From NCBI GenBank assembly GCA_036394195.1, contig DASWFO010000040.1, forward strand, positions 1 to 25,850: 25,850 nucleotides of DNA, written 5' to 3'. The position numbers and the translations under genes are program-made. This DNA is from DATJPD01 sp036394195. GTDB lineage: Bacteria > Pseudomonadota > Alphaproteobacteria > CACIAM-22H2. Below the pieces are notes generated by a model. That model ran no database searches, was not told where the DNA came from, and saw nothing but the letters and a program-made list of their open reading frames with translations. Of the stretch, positions 7,561 through 15,512 are shown piece after piece; the stretch's first letter is position 1; the number at the start of each line of letters is the position of its first letter.

Positions 7561-8235
7561 TCATCGCGAATGGCGTAAAATGGCCTGATTGAACGCCTTT
7601 ACGGCCGCCGCCGGGCCGCCGGGATACGCCCACACCCCGGCGACGACGGCCAGGAAATCGGCCCCGGCCTCGACCAGCTTCCCGCAATTCTCGACCGTGA
7701 TACCGCCGATCGCCACCACCGGCACCGTCATGATCGCGCTCCACCAGCGGAGCAGCTCGGGGTCGGCGTTGCCCTTGGGCGCCGGCTTGGTCGCGGTGGG
7801 GAAGAACGCGCCGAACGCGACATAATCCGCACCGGCGTCGGCGGCATCGATGGCGAGGTGACGGGACGCATGCGCCGTCACGCCGACGATGCGGTCCGCG
7901 CCGAGGGCCGCGCGGGCGTCGGCATAGGTCGCGTCCTCCTGCCCGACATGCACGCCGTCGCAGCCCGCGGCGTGCGCCAGATCCGGCCGGTCATTGAGCA
8001 GGAAGGCAACACCGCGGGCCTGCGCCACCGGGCGCAGCGCATCGCAAGCGCGCTTGATCGCGTCGTCGGACACGTCCTTCAGCCGGAGCTGCACGCAGCC
8101 GACGTCGCCCGCGTCCAGCGCCGCGGCCATTTGGTCCGCGAACGCCTGCGGCTCAAGCGCCGGCGGAGTGATCAGATAAAGCCGGCAGCGCGACTGGCCC
8201 TGCTTGCTGGACGAGTCCAGCCGCGCGTCGGTCAC
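7561..8235 (-). CDS. thiE: Thiamine-phosphate synthase
   Basis: This 224-residue TIM-barrel enzyme couples HMP-pyrophosphate with the thiazole phosphate to give thiamine monophosphate. Family motifs are visible in order: CVQLRLKD, FLLNDRPDLA, GCDGVHVGQED (diphosphate/Mg binding), GVTAHASRHLAIDAADAGADYVAFG, FFPTATKP and VVAIGGITVEN (phosphate binding). I chose the GTG at 8235. It overlaps the aldolase stop as GTGA, and the longer open frame simply runs into the aldolase gene in another frame. The first ~15 residues are not conserved and the true start could be slightly inside. Other thi genes are absent, so the placement behind the aldolase gene reflects gene order and not a thiamine operon. 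Confidence 0.93.
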   Translation of the reverse strand: MTDARLDSSSKQGQSRCRLYLITPPALEPQAFADQMAAALDAGDVGCVQLRLKDVSDDAIKRACDALRPVAQARGVAFLLNDRPDLAHAAGCDGVHVGQEDATYADARAALGADRIVGVTAHASRHLAIDAADAGADYVAFGAFFPTATKPAPKGNADPELLRWWSAIMTVPVVAIGGITVENCGKLVEAGADFLAVVAGVWAYPGGPAAAVKAFNQAILRHSR

Positions 8236-9164
8236 GCCTTGCCTTGATAGATCTGGACGATCTTGTCGAGGAGGGCCAAGGCCTTGTCGCGCGGCCGCTG
8301 AAACGTGTTGCGGCCGATGATCGAGCCGTTCCCGCCGCCATCGCGGATGGCGCGGACCTCGGTGAAGATGCCCTCTTCGTCCTTCGCCTCGCCGCCGGAG
8401 AACACGACGATGCGGCGGCCGTTGAACGAGGCCTGCATCACGTGCTTGATGCGCGCCGGCATCGACGAGATGTCGATCTTCTCTTTCTCGTAGACCTTCT
8501 TGGCGGCGTCCTGGAACAGGACGTTCGTCGGCGGCTTGACCTTGATGATGTGAGCGCCGAGCAGAGCGGCGAGATGCGCGGCATAGGCGCACACATCCAT
8601 GGCCGTCTCGCCGTCCTTGGTGAGGTCGCCGCCGCGCGGGTACGACCACAGCACGACCGCAAGGCCGCTCGCTTTCGCTTCCGCCGCCAGTTCGCGGAAC
8701 TCCTCCATCATCTCGAACTGGTCGTCCGATCCCGGATAGATCGTGAAGCCGACGGCCGCGCAGCCCAGTCGCAGCGCGTCCTTCACCGTGCCATGGACGG
8801 CCTGGTCCTTGTTGCGGGCCAGCGAATTGGCGCTGTTGACCTTCAGGATGAGTGGGATCTGGCCGGCGAAGCTGTCGGCCCCCGCCTCGATCATGCCGAG
8901 CACCGACGCGTAGGCCGAAAGTCCGGCGTCGATCGCCAGTTGGAAGTGGTAATGCGGATCATAGGCCGGCGGATTGGGCGCAAAGCTGCGGACGGGGCCG
9001 TGCTCGAACCCCTGATCGACCGGCAGGATCACCAGCTTGCCGGTCCCGCCGAGCTTTCCGTGCATCAGGATGCGCGCCAGGTTGGCCTTGGTGCCGGGAT
9101 TGTCGCTCTCGTACCAGGACAGGATCTCTTTGACCTTCGTGGTCATCTCGGGGGTGAATTTCAC
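8232..9164 (-). CDS. Class I fructose-bisphosphate aldolase (DhnA/FbaB type)
   Basis: From the GTG at 9164 this is a 310-residue aldolase that cleaves fructose-1,6-bisphosphate through a Schiff base without metal. Hallmarks of the DhnA/FbaB family are LVILPVDQGFEHGP, the GFTIYPGSDDQFEMM stretch, VVLWSYPRGG and HIIKVKPPT, where one of K208/K210 is the expected Schiff-base Lys, and near the end FSGGEAKDE and GGGNGSIIGRN (phosphate binding). The start was chosen on spacing: GGGAG lies 8 bases before this GTG but only 2 bases before the TTG at 9170. The gene overlaps thiE by 4 bases (GTGA). With gap and tkt nearby it forms a central-carbon cluster. The usual neighbour pgk is not in the window. 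Confidence 0.95.
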   Translation of the reverse strand: MKFTPEMTTKVKEILSWYESDNPGTKANLARILMHGKLGGTGKLVILPVDQGFEHGPVRSFAPNPPAYDPHYHFQLAIDAGLSAYASVLGMIEAGADSFAGQIPLILKVNSANSLARNKDQAVHGTVKDALRLGCAAVGFTIYPGSDDQFEMMEEFRELAAEAKASGLAVVLWSYPRGGDLTKDGETAMDVCAYAAHLAALLGAHIIKVKPPTNVLFQDAAKKVYEKEKIDISSMPARIKHVMQASFNGRRIVVFSGGEAKDEEGIFTEVRAIRDGGGNGSIIGRNTFQRPRDKALALLDKIVQIYQGKA

Positions 9165-9203
9165 GGGCAACTCTCCCTCAGGAAACAGCGACTTGGCGGC
9201 GTT

Positions 9204-10286
9204 CTAACCCGCGGATGCCGGTTTGGCAATCGACGGGTAGGCGTGAATTCTGCCACGCCAATCTGCGATTTTCCCGTGATCAAGATAGGACGGCCCGATC
9301 GGCACCTTGCCGTGCCCCCCGGGTATGTCGAGCACGTACTCGGGCTGGCACAGGCCCGATACGCGGCCGCGCAGGCTGCGCATCAGCGCCTGGCCTTCTT
9401 CGATCGAGGTGCGGAACCGCGCGGTGCCCGGCGCCAGATCGCCATGATGGAGGTAATAGGGCTTGATGCGGTGGCGCACGAGCGTGCGGAGCAGCGCTTC
9501 CAAGGTCGCCGGGTCGTCGTTGACGCCTTTGAGCAGCACCGTCTGGGCCAGCATCGGGATGCCGGAGCCGGTGATCCGGCGGCAGGCCTGGGCGGCCGCA
9601 TCGGTCATCTCGCGCGCGTGATTGGCGTGCAGCACGACGTACACGCCCTTGTCGGCCCCGAGTGCGGCGACGAGCTCGGCGGTGACTCGGCCGGGTGCCA
9701 CCACCGGCACCCGCGTGTGGAGGCGGATCACGCCGAGATGCGGGAGAGCATCCAGTGCCCTCACGATCTCGCCGAGACGCCGCGGCGAGAGCAGGAGCGG
9801 ATCGCCGCCGGTCAGGATCACCTCCCAGATCTCCGGCTGCGCCCGGATATAGTCGAGCGCCGCAGCCAGCTCCGCGTCGCTTAGCATCTCGCCGCCCGGC
9901 CCGACCGCTTCGCGGCGGAAACAGAACCGGCAATACACGGGGCAGGTGTGCAACGGCTTCAGCAGCACGCGGTCGGGATAGCGATGCACGACCCCCTTCA
10001 CCGGCGAGAGGCGCTCATCGCCGATCGGATCGCTCATCTCCTCCGCTGCCGTCCTAAGCTCGGCCGCGTCCGGGACGAACTGGCGCGCGATCGGGTCTTC
10101 AGGGTCGGCGGTGTCGATCAGTGCCAGCATGTCGGGCGTCACCGCGACCGCGTAGCGCTGCGCCACCCGGTCGATCTCGGCGACCTTGTCGGGCGAGATC
10201 ACGCCGGCGTCCGCGAGCTCGCTGCCAGTGCGGGCCGTGCGCTTCGCCGGTCGGTGAGACATTTGCGATCCATCCATGTCACTCAT
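9204..10286 (-). CDS. epmB: Radical SAM EF-P lysine 2,3-aminomutase-like protein (EpmB/KamA family)
   Basis: This 360-residue member of the lysine 2,3-aminomutase family would convert alpha-lysine to beta-lysine for EF-P modification. The radical-SAM cluster motif is CPVYCRFC (C115, C119, C122), followed by ILTGGDPLLL and HTRVPVV. The pyridoxal-phosphate Lys is probably K327 in DIPGGHGKVPIGP. That loop is closer to KamA/YodO enzymes than to E. coli EpmB, but the short length (EpmB ~340, KamA ~415 or more) and the overlap with epmA support the EF-P role. It overlaps the epmA stop by 8 bases from the ATG at 10286. ATGs at 10277 (GAGG 9 bases upstream) and 10262 are alternative starts. A free-lysine aminomutase remains possible. 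Confidence 0.85.
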   Translation of the reverse strand: MSDMDGSQMSHRPAKRTARTGSELADAGVISPDKVAEIDRVAQRYAVAVTPDMLALIDTADPEDPIARQFVPDAAELRTAAEEMSDPIGDERLSPVKGVVHRYPDRVLLKPLHTCPVYCRFCFRREAVGPGGEMLSDAELAAALDYIRAQPEIWEVILTGGDPLLLSPRRLGEIVRALDALPHLGVIRLHTRVPVVAPGRVTAELVAALGADKGVYVVLHANHAREMTDAAAQACRRITGSGIPMLAQTVLLKGVNDDPATLEALLRTLVRHRIKPYYLHHGDLAPGTARFRTSIEEGQALMRSLRGRVSGLCQPEYVLDIPGGHGKVPIGPSYLDHGKIADWRGRIHAYPSIAKPASAG

Positions 10287-11340
10287 CCTCGGCGCCCGTC
10301 ACGGGCGCCCATAGCACGTCGTCGATATGGTCGGCGCCGGTGGCCAGCATGACCAGCCGGTCGAAGCCCAGCGCGATGCCGGCGGCCTCGGGCAGGCCGT
10401 GCTCCAGCGCCGCCAGGAAGTCCTCGTCGATCGGATAGCGCTCGCCGTAGAGCCGCTGCTTGAGGTCCAGGTCGGCGGTGAAGCGTCGCCGCTGCTCCGC
10501 CGGGTCTGTGAGCTCGCCGAACGCATTGGCGAGCTCGAGGCCGGCGGCATACAGCTCGAACCTCTCGCACAGGCGGGGGTCCGACGCCTTCGGTCGCGAC
10601 AGCGCCGCCATCGACACCGGGTAATCATACAGGATTGTCGGCCGCCCGACGCCGAGCTTCGGCTCGATGTGCTCGAGAAAAATCCGGAAAAACAGATCGT
10701 CCCAGCGGTCGCCTTGTGCCGGCACCACGCCCAGCGGTCGCGCCGCTTCGGTGAGGCGCTGCACCGACGGCTGATGCGGATCGGGTGCAGTCGCCAGAAG
10801 GTCGATGCCGGCGTGGCGCTCGAACGCCGCCCTGACCGAGAGGCGCTCGGCCGGGAGGGTGGGGTCGCAGCTTCGCCCGCCCCAGGCAAATGCGCTCGCG
10901 CCCGCGGCGGCCGCGGCCGCTGTGAGAAGGCCGTCGCAGTCGTCCATCAGCGTCTCGTAGCCGGCGTTCGCGCGATACCATTCGAGCATGGTGAATTCCG
11001 GATGATGCGTCGCCGAGCGCTCGGCGTTGCGGAACACCCGCGCCAGCTGAAAGATCCGCTCCATGCCGCCGGCGAGCAGCTTCTTCATCGCAAATTCCGG
11101 CGAGGTGTGGAGATACAGGGCCCGTCCGCGCGTCGCACCGGGGGCGCGCAGCTCGGTGCTGAACGCGACCAGATGCGGCTCCAGGCCCGGCGAAACCTGC
11201 AGCGCCGGCGTTTCGACCTCGGTGAAGGAGCGCTCGCGGAAATAGGCCCGCGTCGCCTCCAGGATTTTGGCGCGGAGATCGAGGCGCGTCCGGCGGCGGG
11301 CCAACCGGTCGGGGCGCCACCACGCGGCGGACCGTCTCAT
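10279..11340 (-). CDS. epmA: EF-P--lysine lysyltransferase (EpmA/GenX/PoxA)
   Basis: This 353-residue class II lysyl-tRNA-synthetase-like enzyme lacks the N-terminal anticodon-binding domain and attaches beta-lysine to EF-P. Visible features are the FTEVETPALQVSPG opening of the catalytic core, ARVFRNAERSATHHPEFTMLEWYRA (motif 2), the LANAFGELTDP stretch that binds substrate, and the motif 3 GIALGFDRLVML near the end. It begins at ATG 11340, which overlaps the stop of the upstream unknown gene as ATGA, and the stop overlaps epmB. The longer open frame to 11379 lies inside the upstream gene. Databases often mislabel this family as lysyl-tRNA synthetase. The size and missing anticodon domain argue against that. 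Confidence 0.94.
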   Translation of the reverse strand: MRRSAAWWRPDRLARRRTRLDLRAKILEATRAYFRERSFTEVETPALQVSPGLEPHLVAFSTELRAPGATRGRALYLHTSPEFAMKKLLAGGMERIFQLARVFRNAERSATHHPEFTMLEWYRANAGYETLMDDCDGLLTAAAAAAGASAFAWGGRSCDPTLPAERLSVRAAFERHAGIDLLATAPDPHQPSVQRLTEAARPLGVVPAQGDRWDDLFFRIFLEHIEPKLGVGRPTILYDYPVSMAALSRPKASDPRLCERFELYAAGLELANAFGELTDPAEQRRRFTADLDLKQRLYGERYPIDEDFLAALEHGLPEAAGIALGFDRLVMLATGADHIDDVLWAPVTGAEDE

Positions 11341-11786
11341 TCGGAAGCCATTCCCGCCGGCACGGCCTTCGTGAGCCACATGCGGCTCGCGGCCAGCGGA
11401 TCGGCGGTGCGGTGCAGATCGAGGCCGGGCGCCAGCTCGCCCACCAGCGTGATGCCGAGCGCGGACGCCATCTCGTCGAGACGCGCCGCCGTCTGCCGAT
11501 CACCGCTGTAGCCCAGGGCGAGCGGTGTGCGGTCGGGCTGCTTCAGCCAGCGGAGTGCGGCCATGACGGCATCGGCGGCGTCACCGCAATCGAGCACCGC
11601 CGTGACGCCGACGCTGGGCCACTCGGCGCGCGTCGCCGCGATCAGGCGTTCGAACCACGCGACCCCGGCATAAGCGCCGGCTCCCGGGGCGCTGTGCAGG
11701 GTCACCGGGAGTCCCAGCGCCGTGGCGGCTTCGGCAGCCGCGCGCGCGTGGGCCAGGCTGTGAACGATGATGGGGCGGGGGCGCAC
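11337..11786 (-). CDS. Conserved-looking small protein of unknown function upstream of epmA
   Basis: I do not recognise a named family. From the GTG at 11786 it is a 149-residue soluble protein without signal peptide or membrane segment. It begins RPRPIIVHSLAHARAAAEAA and shows alternating hydrophobic strands and Ala-rich helices (LPVTLHSAPGAGAYAG, VGVTAVLDCGDAADAVMAA, TPLALGYSG, LGITLVGELAPGLDL), the pattern of an alpha/beta (Rossmann-like) fold. Coding status is supported by its codon use and by the ATGA overlap with epmA. The frame stays open far upstream through gap, but that part is a shadow of gap. No ATG and no strong Shine-Dalgarno are present, so the start is uncertain. It lies just after the gap terminator. 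Membership of the epmA-epmB unit hints at, but does not show, a link to EF-P modification. Confidence 0.75.
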   Translation of the reverse strand: MRPRPIIVHSLAHARAAAEAATALGLPVTLHSAPGAGAYAGVAWFERLIAATRAEWPSVGVTAVLDCGDAADAVMAALRWLKQPDRTPLALGYSGDRQTAARLDEMASALGITLVGELAPGLDLHRTADPLAASRMWLTKAVPAGMASE

Positions 11787-11814
11787 GCCCCAATCTAGCG
11801 CAGGGCCGGAGCCG

Positions 11815-11853
11815 CCAAAAGCAAAGGCCGGCGGCCCTGCGACCGCCGGCCTT
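11815..11853 (-). terminator. Rho-independent terminator of gap
   Basis: Perfect 11-base arms AAGGCCGGCGG (11824-11834) and CCGCCGGCCTT (11843-11853) enclose an 8-base loop. Read on the minus strand, the stem is followed by TTTGCTTTTGG, a reasonable U-rich tail. It starts 17 bases after the gap stop and ends 28 bases before the start of the next gene, so the unknown-epmA-epmB unit must depend on read-through or on a promoter inside gap. Confidence 0.8.
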
Positions 11854-11869
11854 ATCGCCGCTCTGTGGT

Positions 11870-12886
11870 TCAGCCGAGCCGCGCCATCGCCGTGGCGGTG
11901 TCGGCCATCCGATTGGAGAAGCCCCATTCGTTGTCGTACCAGGACAGCACGCGCACCAGCTTGCCTTCGATCACCTGCGTCTGCGTGAGGTCGAAGGTCG
12001 AGCTGGCGGAGTTGTGGTTGAAATCGGAGGACACCAGCTCCTCGTCGGTGGTCATGAGGATGCCACGCAGACGGTTGCTCTGCGCCGCCGTCTTTGCGGC
12101 GTCGTTGACCGCCTCGACCGTGACCGGCTTTTTCGGCACGAACTTGAAGTCGATGACCGACACGTTCGGCGTCGGCACGCGAATCGAGGTTCCGTCGAGC
12201 TTGCCCTTGAGCTCGGGCAGGACGAGTCCGACGGCCTTGGCGGCACCGGTGGAGGTCGGGATCATCGACAGCGCCGCGGCGCGGGCGCGCCGTAGGTCCT
12301 TGTGCAGTGTGTCGACGCTCGGCTGGTCGCCGGTATAGGAGTGGATCGTCGTCATGTAGCCCTGCTCGATGCCGAACGCCTCGTGCATCACATAGGCCAC
12401 CGGCGCCAGGCAGTTCGTCGTGCACGACGCGTTGGAGACGATCGTATGCTTGGACTCGAGCTTGTCGTGGTTGACGCCGTAGACGACCGTCAGGTCGACG
12501 CCGTCGGCGGGGGCCGAGATCAGCACCCGCTTGGCACCCGCTTTGATGTGATTCTCGGCCTGCTCGCGCTTGGTGAAAATGCCGGTGCATTCCAGCGCGA
12601 TCTCGACGCCCAGCTCCTTCCACGGCAGCTTCGCGGGGTCGCGCTCGGCAGTGACCTTCATCTGGCCGCGCCCGATATCCATCCAGTCGGGACCGGTCGT
12701 GATCTCGCCCGGGAACGGCCCGTGCACGCTGTCGTGCTTCAGCAGGTGCGCATTCGTCTTCACCGGGCCCAGATCGTTGATCGCGACGACGGTGATGTCC
12801 TTGCGGCCGGACTCGTAGATGGCGCGCAAAACGAGGCGGCCGATGCGGCCAAAACCGTTAATGGCGACTTTGACGGGAACGGACAT
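11870..12886 (-). CDS. gap: Glyceraldehyde-3-phosphate dehydrogenase, type I
   Basis: This complete 338-residue enzyme oxidises glyceraldehyde-3-phosphate to 1,3-bisphosphoglycerate. The NAD-binding start INGFGRIGRLVLRA and the D38 after VVAIN are present. The catalytic Cys is C155 in SNASCTTN and the catalytic His is H182 in TTIHSYTGDQ. The substrate-binding LRRARAAALSMIPTSTGAAKA and the C-terminal SWYDNEWGFSNRM are intact. AGGA lies just before the ATG. It follows tkt by about 150 bases on the same strand and ends in a strong terminator. Whether NAD or NADP is preferred cannot be settled by eye, although the Asp after the second strand favours NAD. Confidence 0.97.
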   Translation of the reverse strand: MSVPVKVAINGFGRIGRLVLRAIYESGRKDITVVAINDLGPVKTNAHLLKHDSVHGPFPGEITTGPDWMDIGRGQMKVTAERDPAKLPWKELGVEIALECTGIFTKREQAENHIKAGAKRVLISAPADGVDLTVVYGVNHDKLESKHTIVSNASCTTNCLAPVAYVMHEAFGIEQGYMTTIHSYTGDQPSVDTLHKDLRRARAAALSMIPTSTGAAKAVGLVLPELKGKLDGTSIRVPTPNVSVIDFKFVPKKPVTVEAVNDAAKTAAQSNRLRGILMTTDEELVSSDFNHNSASSTFDLTQTQVIEGKLVRVLSWYDNEWGFSNRMADTATAMARLG

Positions 12887-13033
12887 TTCCTAGGCCTTTC
12901 GACTTTTTGGTTCAGCGAAATTTTGCGACAGCGGGCAGGCTAATTCGACGGAGATTACAAGCGCTTTCGCACCTCCGCACCACGATTTTCTGTGTTCTTT
13001 GCGTGACCCGGGCGCGGGTCAGGCATGCCGATT
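12887..13033. other. tkt-gap intergenic region with an inverted repeat
   Basis: These 147 bases hold no gene. TGACCCG (13004-13010) and CGGGTCA (13015-13021) form a perfect 7-base stem with a 4-base loop shortly after the tkt stop. No U-run follows on the minus strand, so it is at best a weak or factor-dependent stop. The stretch 12980-13008 (reading CACGATTTTCTGTGTTCTTT and on) faintly resembles dispersed CCACGG/CACAGAG repeats. The gap ribosome site is AGGAA next to its ATG. I could not assign a clear promoter. Confidence 0.4.
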
Positions 13034-15079
13034 TCACAGCAGCTTCTTGGCGGCTTCGGCGACCGCTTCGGCGGTGATGCCGAAATGCTTGTACACGTCG
13101 GGAGCGGGCGCCGACGCCCCGAAACCCGACATGCCGATGAAGGCGCCGTTGCCGCTGAGATACGGCTCCCAGCCCATGCGGATCCCGGCCTCGACCACGA
13201 CCCTGGGTCCGCGCACGCCGCCGAGGACCTCGCGCCGGTATTTCGCGGTCTGCGCCTCGTACAGCGACACGCAGGGCATCGAGACCACCGCGGCGCGGAT
13301 CCCCTCGGCGCCGAGCATCTCGCGCGCTTTCATGGCCAGCGCCACTTCCGAGCCGGTTCCGATCAGCGTCACCTGACGCTCGCCGTCCGCCTCGGCCAGC
13401 ACATAGCCGCCTTTGGCGCACAGGTTATCCGGCGTGGGTGCGGTGCGCAGCGCCGGCACATTCTGGCGGGTCAGGGCCAGGAGAGTCGGCCCGTCGTCGC
13501 GCAGCAACGCGGCTTCCCAGCATTCGAGCGTCTCGACGGCGTCGGCGGGGCGCATCACCTGCAGATTGGGGATCGCGCGCAACGCCGCGAGATGCTCGAC
13601 CGGCTGATGGGTCGGGCCATCTTCGCCGAGGCCGATGGAGTCGTGCGTCATCACATAGACGACGCGCTGTCCCATCAGCGCCGACAGGCGGATCGCCGGC
13701 CGGCAATAATCGGTGAAGACCAGGAACGTGCCGCCGTAGGGAATGAAGCCGCGATGCAGCGCGATGCCGTTCATCGCCGCGGCCATGGCATGCTCGCGCA
13801 CGCCGTAATGGATGTAGTGGCCGGCCACCTTGTCGCGCGACACCACCGCCTGGGCCTTGGCCTTGGTGTTGTTGGAGCCGGTGAGATCGGCCGAGCCGCC
13901 GAGCAGGTCCGGAATCGACCGCGTCAGGACTTCGAGTACGTTTTGCGAGGCGACGCGCGTGGCAACGGCCGGCTTTGCGGCGCAAATCTCGGCCTTGTAC
14001 GCCGTGACCGCACCCAGCCAGCCCTTCGGCAGCTTGGCTTCGATGCGGCGCCGGAACTCCGCGCGCTGCTCCGACGGCAGTGCCGACACGCGCCGCTGCC
14101 AGGCGGCGCGCGCCGAACCGCCCTTGCGGCCGATCGCGCGCCAGCGCTCGAGAATCGGTGCCGGCACTTGGAAGGGGGGATGCGCCCAGCCGAGGCGCAA
14201 GCGCGTGGCCTCGATCTCGGACGCGCCCAGCGGCGCCCCATGCGAGGCAGCCGTCCCGGCCTTGGTCGGCGCCCCGTAAGCGATCGTCGTGCGGCAGGCG
14301 ATCAGGGTCGGCTTGTCGGCGCGGCGCGCGGCCTCGAGGCAGGCCGCGATCGCGTCGGGATCATGACCGTCCACGGCCAGCGTATTCCAGCCGCAGGCGG
14401 CAAAGCGCGCCAACTGGTCGTCGGAGACCGCCAGTTCGGTCGGCCCGTCGATCGAGATGTGATTGTCGTCGAAGAGCACGATGAGCTTGTTGAGGCGCAG
14501 GTGCCCGGCGAGCGAGATCGCTTCGTGGCTGATGCCCTCCATCAGGCAGCCGTCGCCGGCAATCACGTAGGTATGGTGATCGACGACGATCTCACCGAAC
14601 TCCGCCGCCAGTAGACGCTCGGCGATCGCCATGCCGACCGCGTTGCCAAGCCCCTGGCCGAGCGGACCGGTGGTGGTCTCGATCCCCGGCGCAAAGCCGT
14701 ACTCGGGATGGCCCGCGGTCTTCGAGCCGAGCTGACGGAAGCGCTGAATCTCCTCGATTGTCATCTCCGGATAGCCGGTGAGGTAGAGCAGCGCATAGAG
14801 CAGCATCGAGCCGTGGCCGGCGGACAGCACGAAACGGTCGCGGTCCGGCCAGTCGGGTGCGGCGGGATCGAACTTAAGGAAGCGCTCGAACAGAACCGTG
14901 GCGACGTCGGCCATTCCCATCGGCATGCCCGGGTGGCCGGACTTCGCCTGCTCGACCGCGTCCATCGCCAGCGCGCGGATCGCGTTCGCCATGTCGGCGT
15001 GCTCGCGGGTCTGGGTCGTGCTGAGCGGCTTGGTGTCTGCGGCGGCGCTGGCGGGAAGGGGCGAGAGCGAAGCGCTCAT
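13034..15079 (-). CDS. tkt: Transketolase
   Basis: This 681-residue thiamine-diphosphate enzyme moves two-carbon ketol units in the pentose phosphate pathway or Calvin cycle. It shows the N-terminal SGHPGMPMGMADVATVLF, GHGSMLLYALLYLTGY, ETTTGPLGQG, the thiamine-diphosphate/metal motif GDGCLMEGISHEA, the pyrimidine-domain GVREHAMAAAMNGIALH and THDSIGLGEDGPTHQPVEHLA, and the C-terminal domain ending in AAKKLL. I chose ATG 15079, with AGGA 4 bases upstream. The open frame to 15145 adds non-conserved residues. The gene is divergent from the zauP-zapA unit. Its closeness to gap and the aldolase gene indicates a sugar-phosphate cluster. No RuBisCO or phosphoribulokinase gene is here, so carbon fixation is not implied. 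Confidence 0.97.
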   Translation of the reverse strand: MSASLSPLPASAAADTKPLSTTQTREHADMANAIRALAMDAVEQAKSGHPGMPMGMADVATVLFERFLKFDPAAPDWPDRDRFVLSAGHGSMLLYALLYLTGYPEMTIEEIQRFRQLGSKTAGHPEYGFAPGIETTTGPLGQGLGNAVGMAIAERLLAAEFGEIVVDHHTYVIAGDGCLMEGISHEAISLAGHLRLNKLIVLFDDNHISIDGPTELAVSDDQLARFAACGWNTLAVDGHDPDAIAACLEAARRADKPTLIACRTTIAYGAPTKAGTAASHGAPLGASEIEATRLRLGWAHPPFQVPAPILERWRAIGRKGGSARAAWQRRVSALPSEQRAEFRRRIEAKLPKGWLGAVTAYKAEICAAKPAVATRVASQNVLEVLTRSIPDLLGGSADLTGSNNTKAKAQAVVSRDKVAGHYIHYGVREHAMAAAMNGIALHRGFIPYGGTFLVFTDYCRPAIRLSALMGQRVVYVMTHDSIGLGEDGPTHQPVEHLAALRAIPNLQVMRPADAVETLECWEAALLRDDGPTLLALTRQNVPALRTAPTPDNLCAKGGYVLAEADGERQVTLIGTGSEVALAMKAREMLGAEGIRAAVVSMPCVSLYEAQTAKYRREVLGGVRGPRVVVEAGIRMGWEPYLSGNGAFIGMSGFGASAPAPDVYKHFGITAEAVAEAAKKLL

Positions 15080-15198
15080 CCGAATCCTGTCGGTGCAATG
15101 ACGGTGGGGCGGGGGGAACATGACGCCGGCCCCCAGCCGCGTCAACAGTCTCGGCGCGGTGCTCAGCGCATCCCAGATCCGCGTCGGCGGTGCGATGT

Positions 15199-15227
15199 TT
15201 GACGCGCTGATAGCGCGGTCTTATGGT
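15199..15227 (+). promoter_or_regulatory. Candidate sigma-70 promoter for zauP-zapA
   Basis: TTGACG (15199-15204) and TATGGT (15222-15227) are separated by 17 bases, 40 bases before the zauP start in the divergent tkt/zauP gap. The -35 matches the consensus at 5 of 6 positions and the -10 at 4 of 6. Confidence 0.5.
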
Positions 15228-15266
15228 CGTGCGCGAGGCTGTTGACGAGTTTCGGGGAGATGACGG

Positions 15267-15512
15267 ATGAGCCGCCTTGAACAAGCGCAGGCGCGCCTCG
15301 ACGCGGCACTGCGACGGCTCGACTCAGCCATGCAGGCGTTGGAAGCGGCCTCGCGAGTCGCGACGGAGTCGCGCGACCGCCAGATTTCTTCCTTGATCGC
15401 CGAGCTCACCGCGTTGCGGCAGGAGCGCGACTCTTTGAACGCCGTCGCCGACCAGGCGGCGAGCCGGATCGATGCCGTGATCGACCGGCTGCGCACGACC
15501 GGAGCCGCGTGA
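15267..15512 (+). CDS. zauP: Small coiled-coil protein upstream of ZapA (DUF4164; ZauP-like)
   Basis: This 81-residue protein is almost entirely a charged helix (RLEQAQARLDAALRRLDSAM, then SLIAELTALRQERDSLNA and further heptads), with no signal peptide. It fits the DUF4164 family that sits directly upstream of zapA in alphaproteobacteria. In Caulobacter the equivalent gene product, ZauP, interacts with ZapA and helps to focus the FtsZ ring (family knowledge; assignment here rests on length, coiled coil and position). GGAG lies 8 bases before the ATG. The stop overlaps the zapA ATG by one base, indicating coupled translation and roughly equal amounts of the two proteins. Confidence 0.8.
   Translation: MSRLEQAQARLDAALRRLDSAMQALEAASRVATESRDRQISSLIAELTALRQERDSLNAVADQAASRIDAVIDRLRTTGAA

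Noticed and set aside
8244..9884. 546-codon open frame on the plus strand opposite the aldolase and epmB-like genes
   Set aside because: It spans two well-supported minus-strand genes and their spacer, and has only the composition expected of an antisense frame.
10279..11340. Lysyl-tRNA synthetase
   Set aside because: The anticodon-binding domain is absent and the gene overlaps an EF-P aminomutase-like gene, so EpmA is the better call.
11337..12623. A 428-residue protein continuing from the small unknown gene into gap
   Set aside because: Upstream of 11786 the frame runs across the gap terminator and then through gap in the wrong frame. Only the last ~149 codons look like protein.
12980..13010. 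A copy of the CCACGGAG-type dispersed repeat in the tkt-gap spacer
   Set aside because: Similarity to the 2073-2146 repeat is only faint by eye and not enough to name it as the same family.
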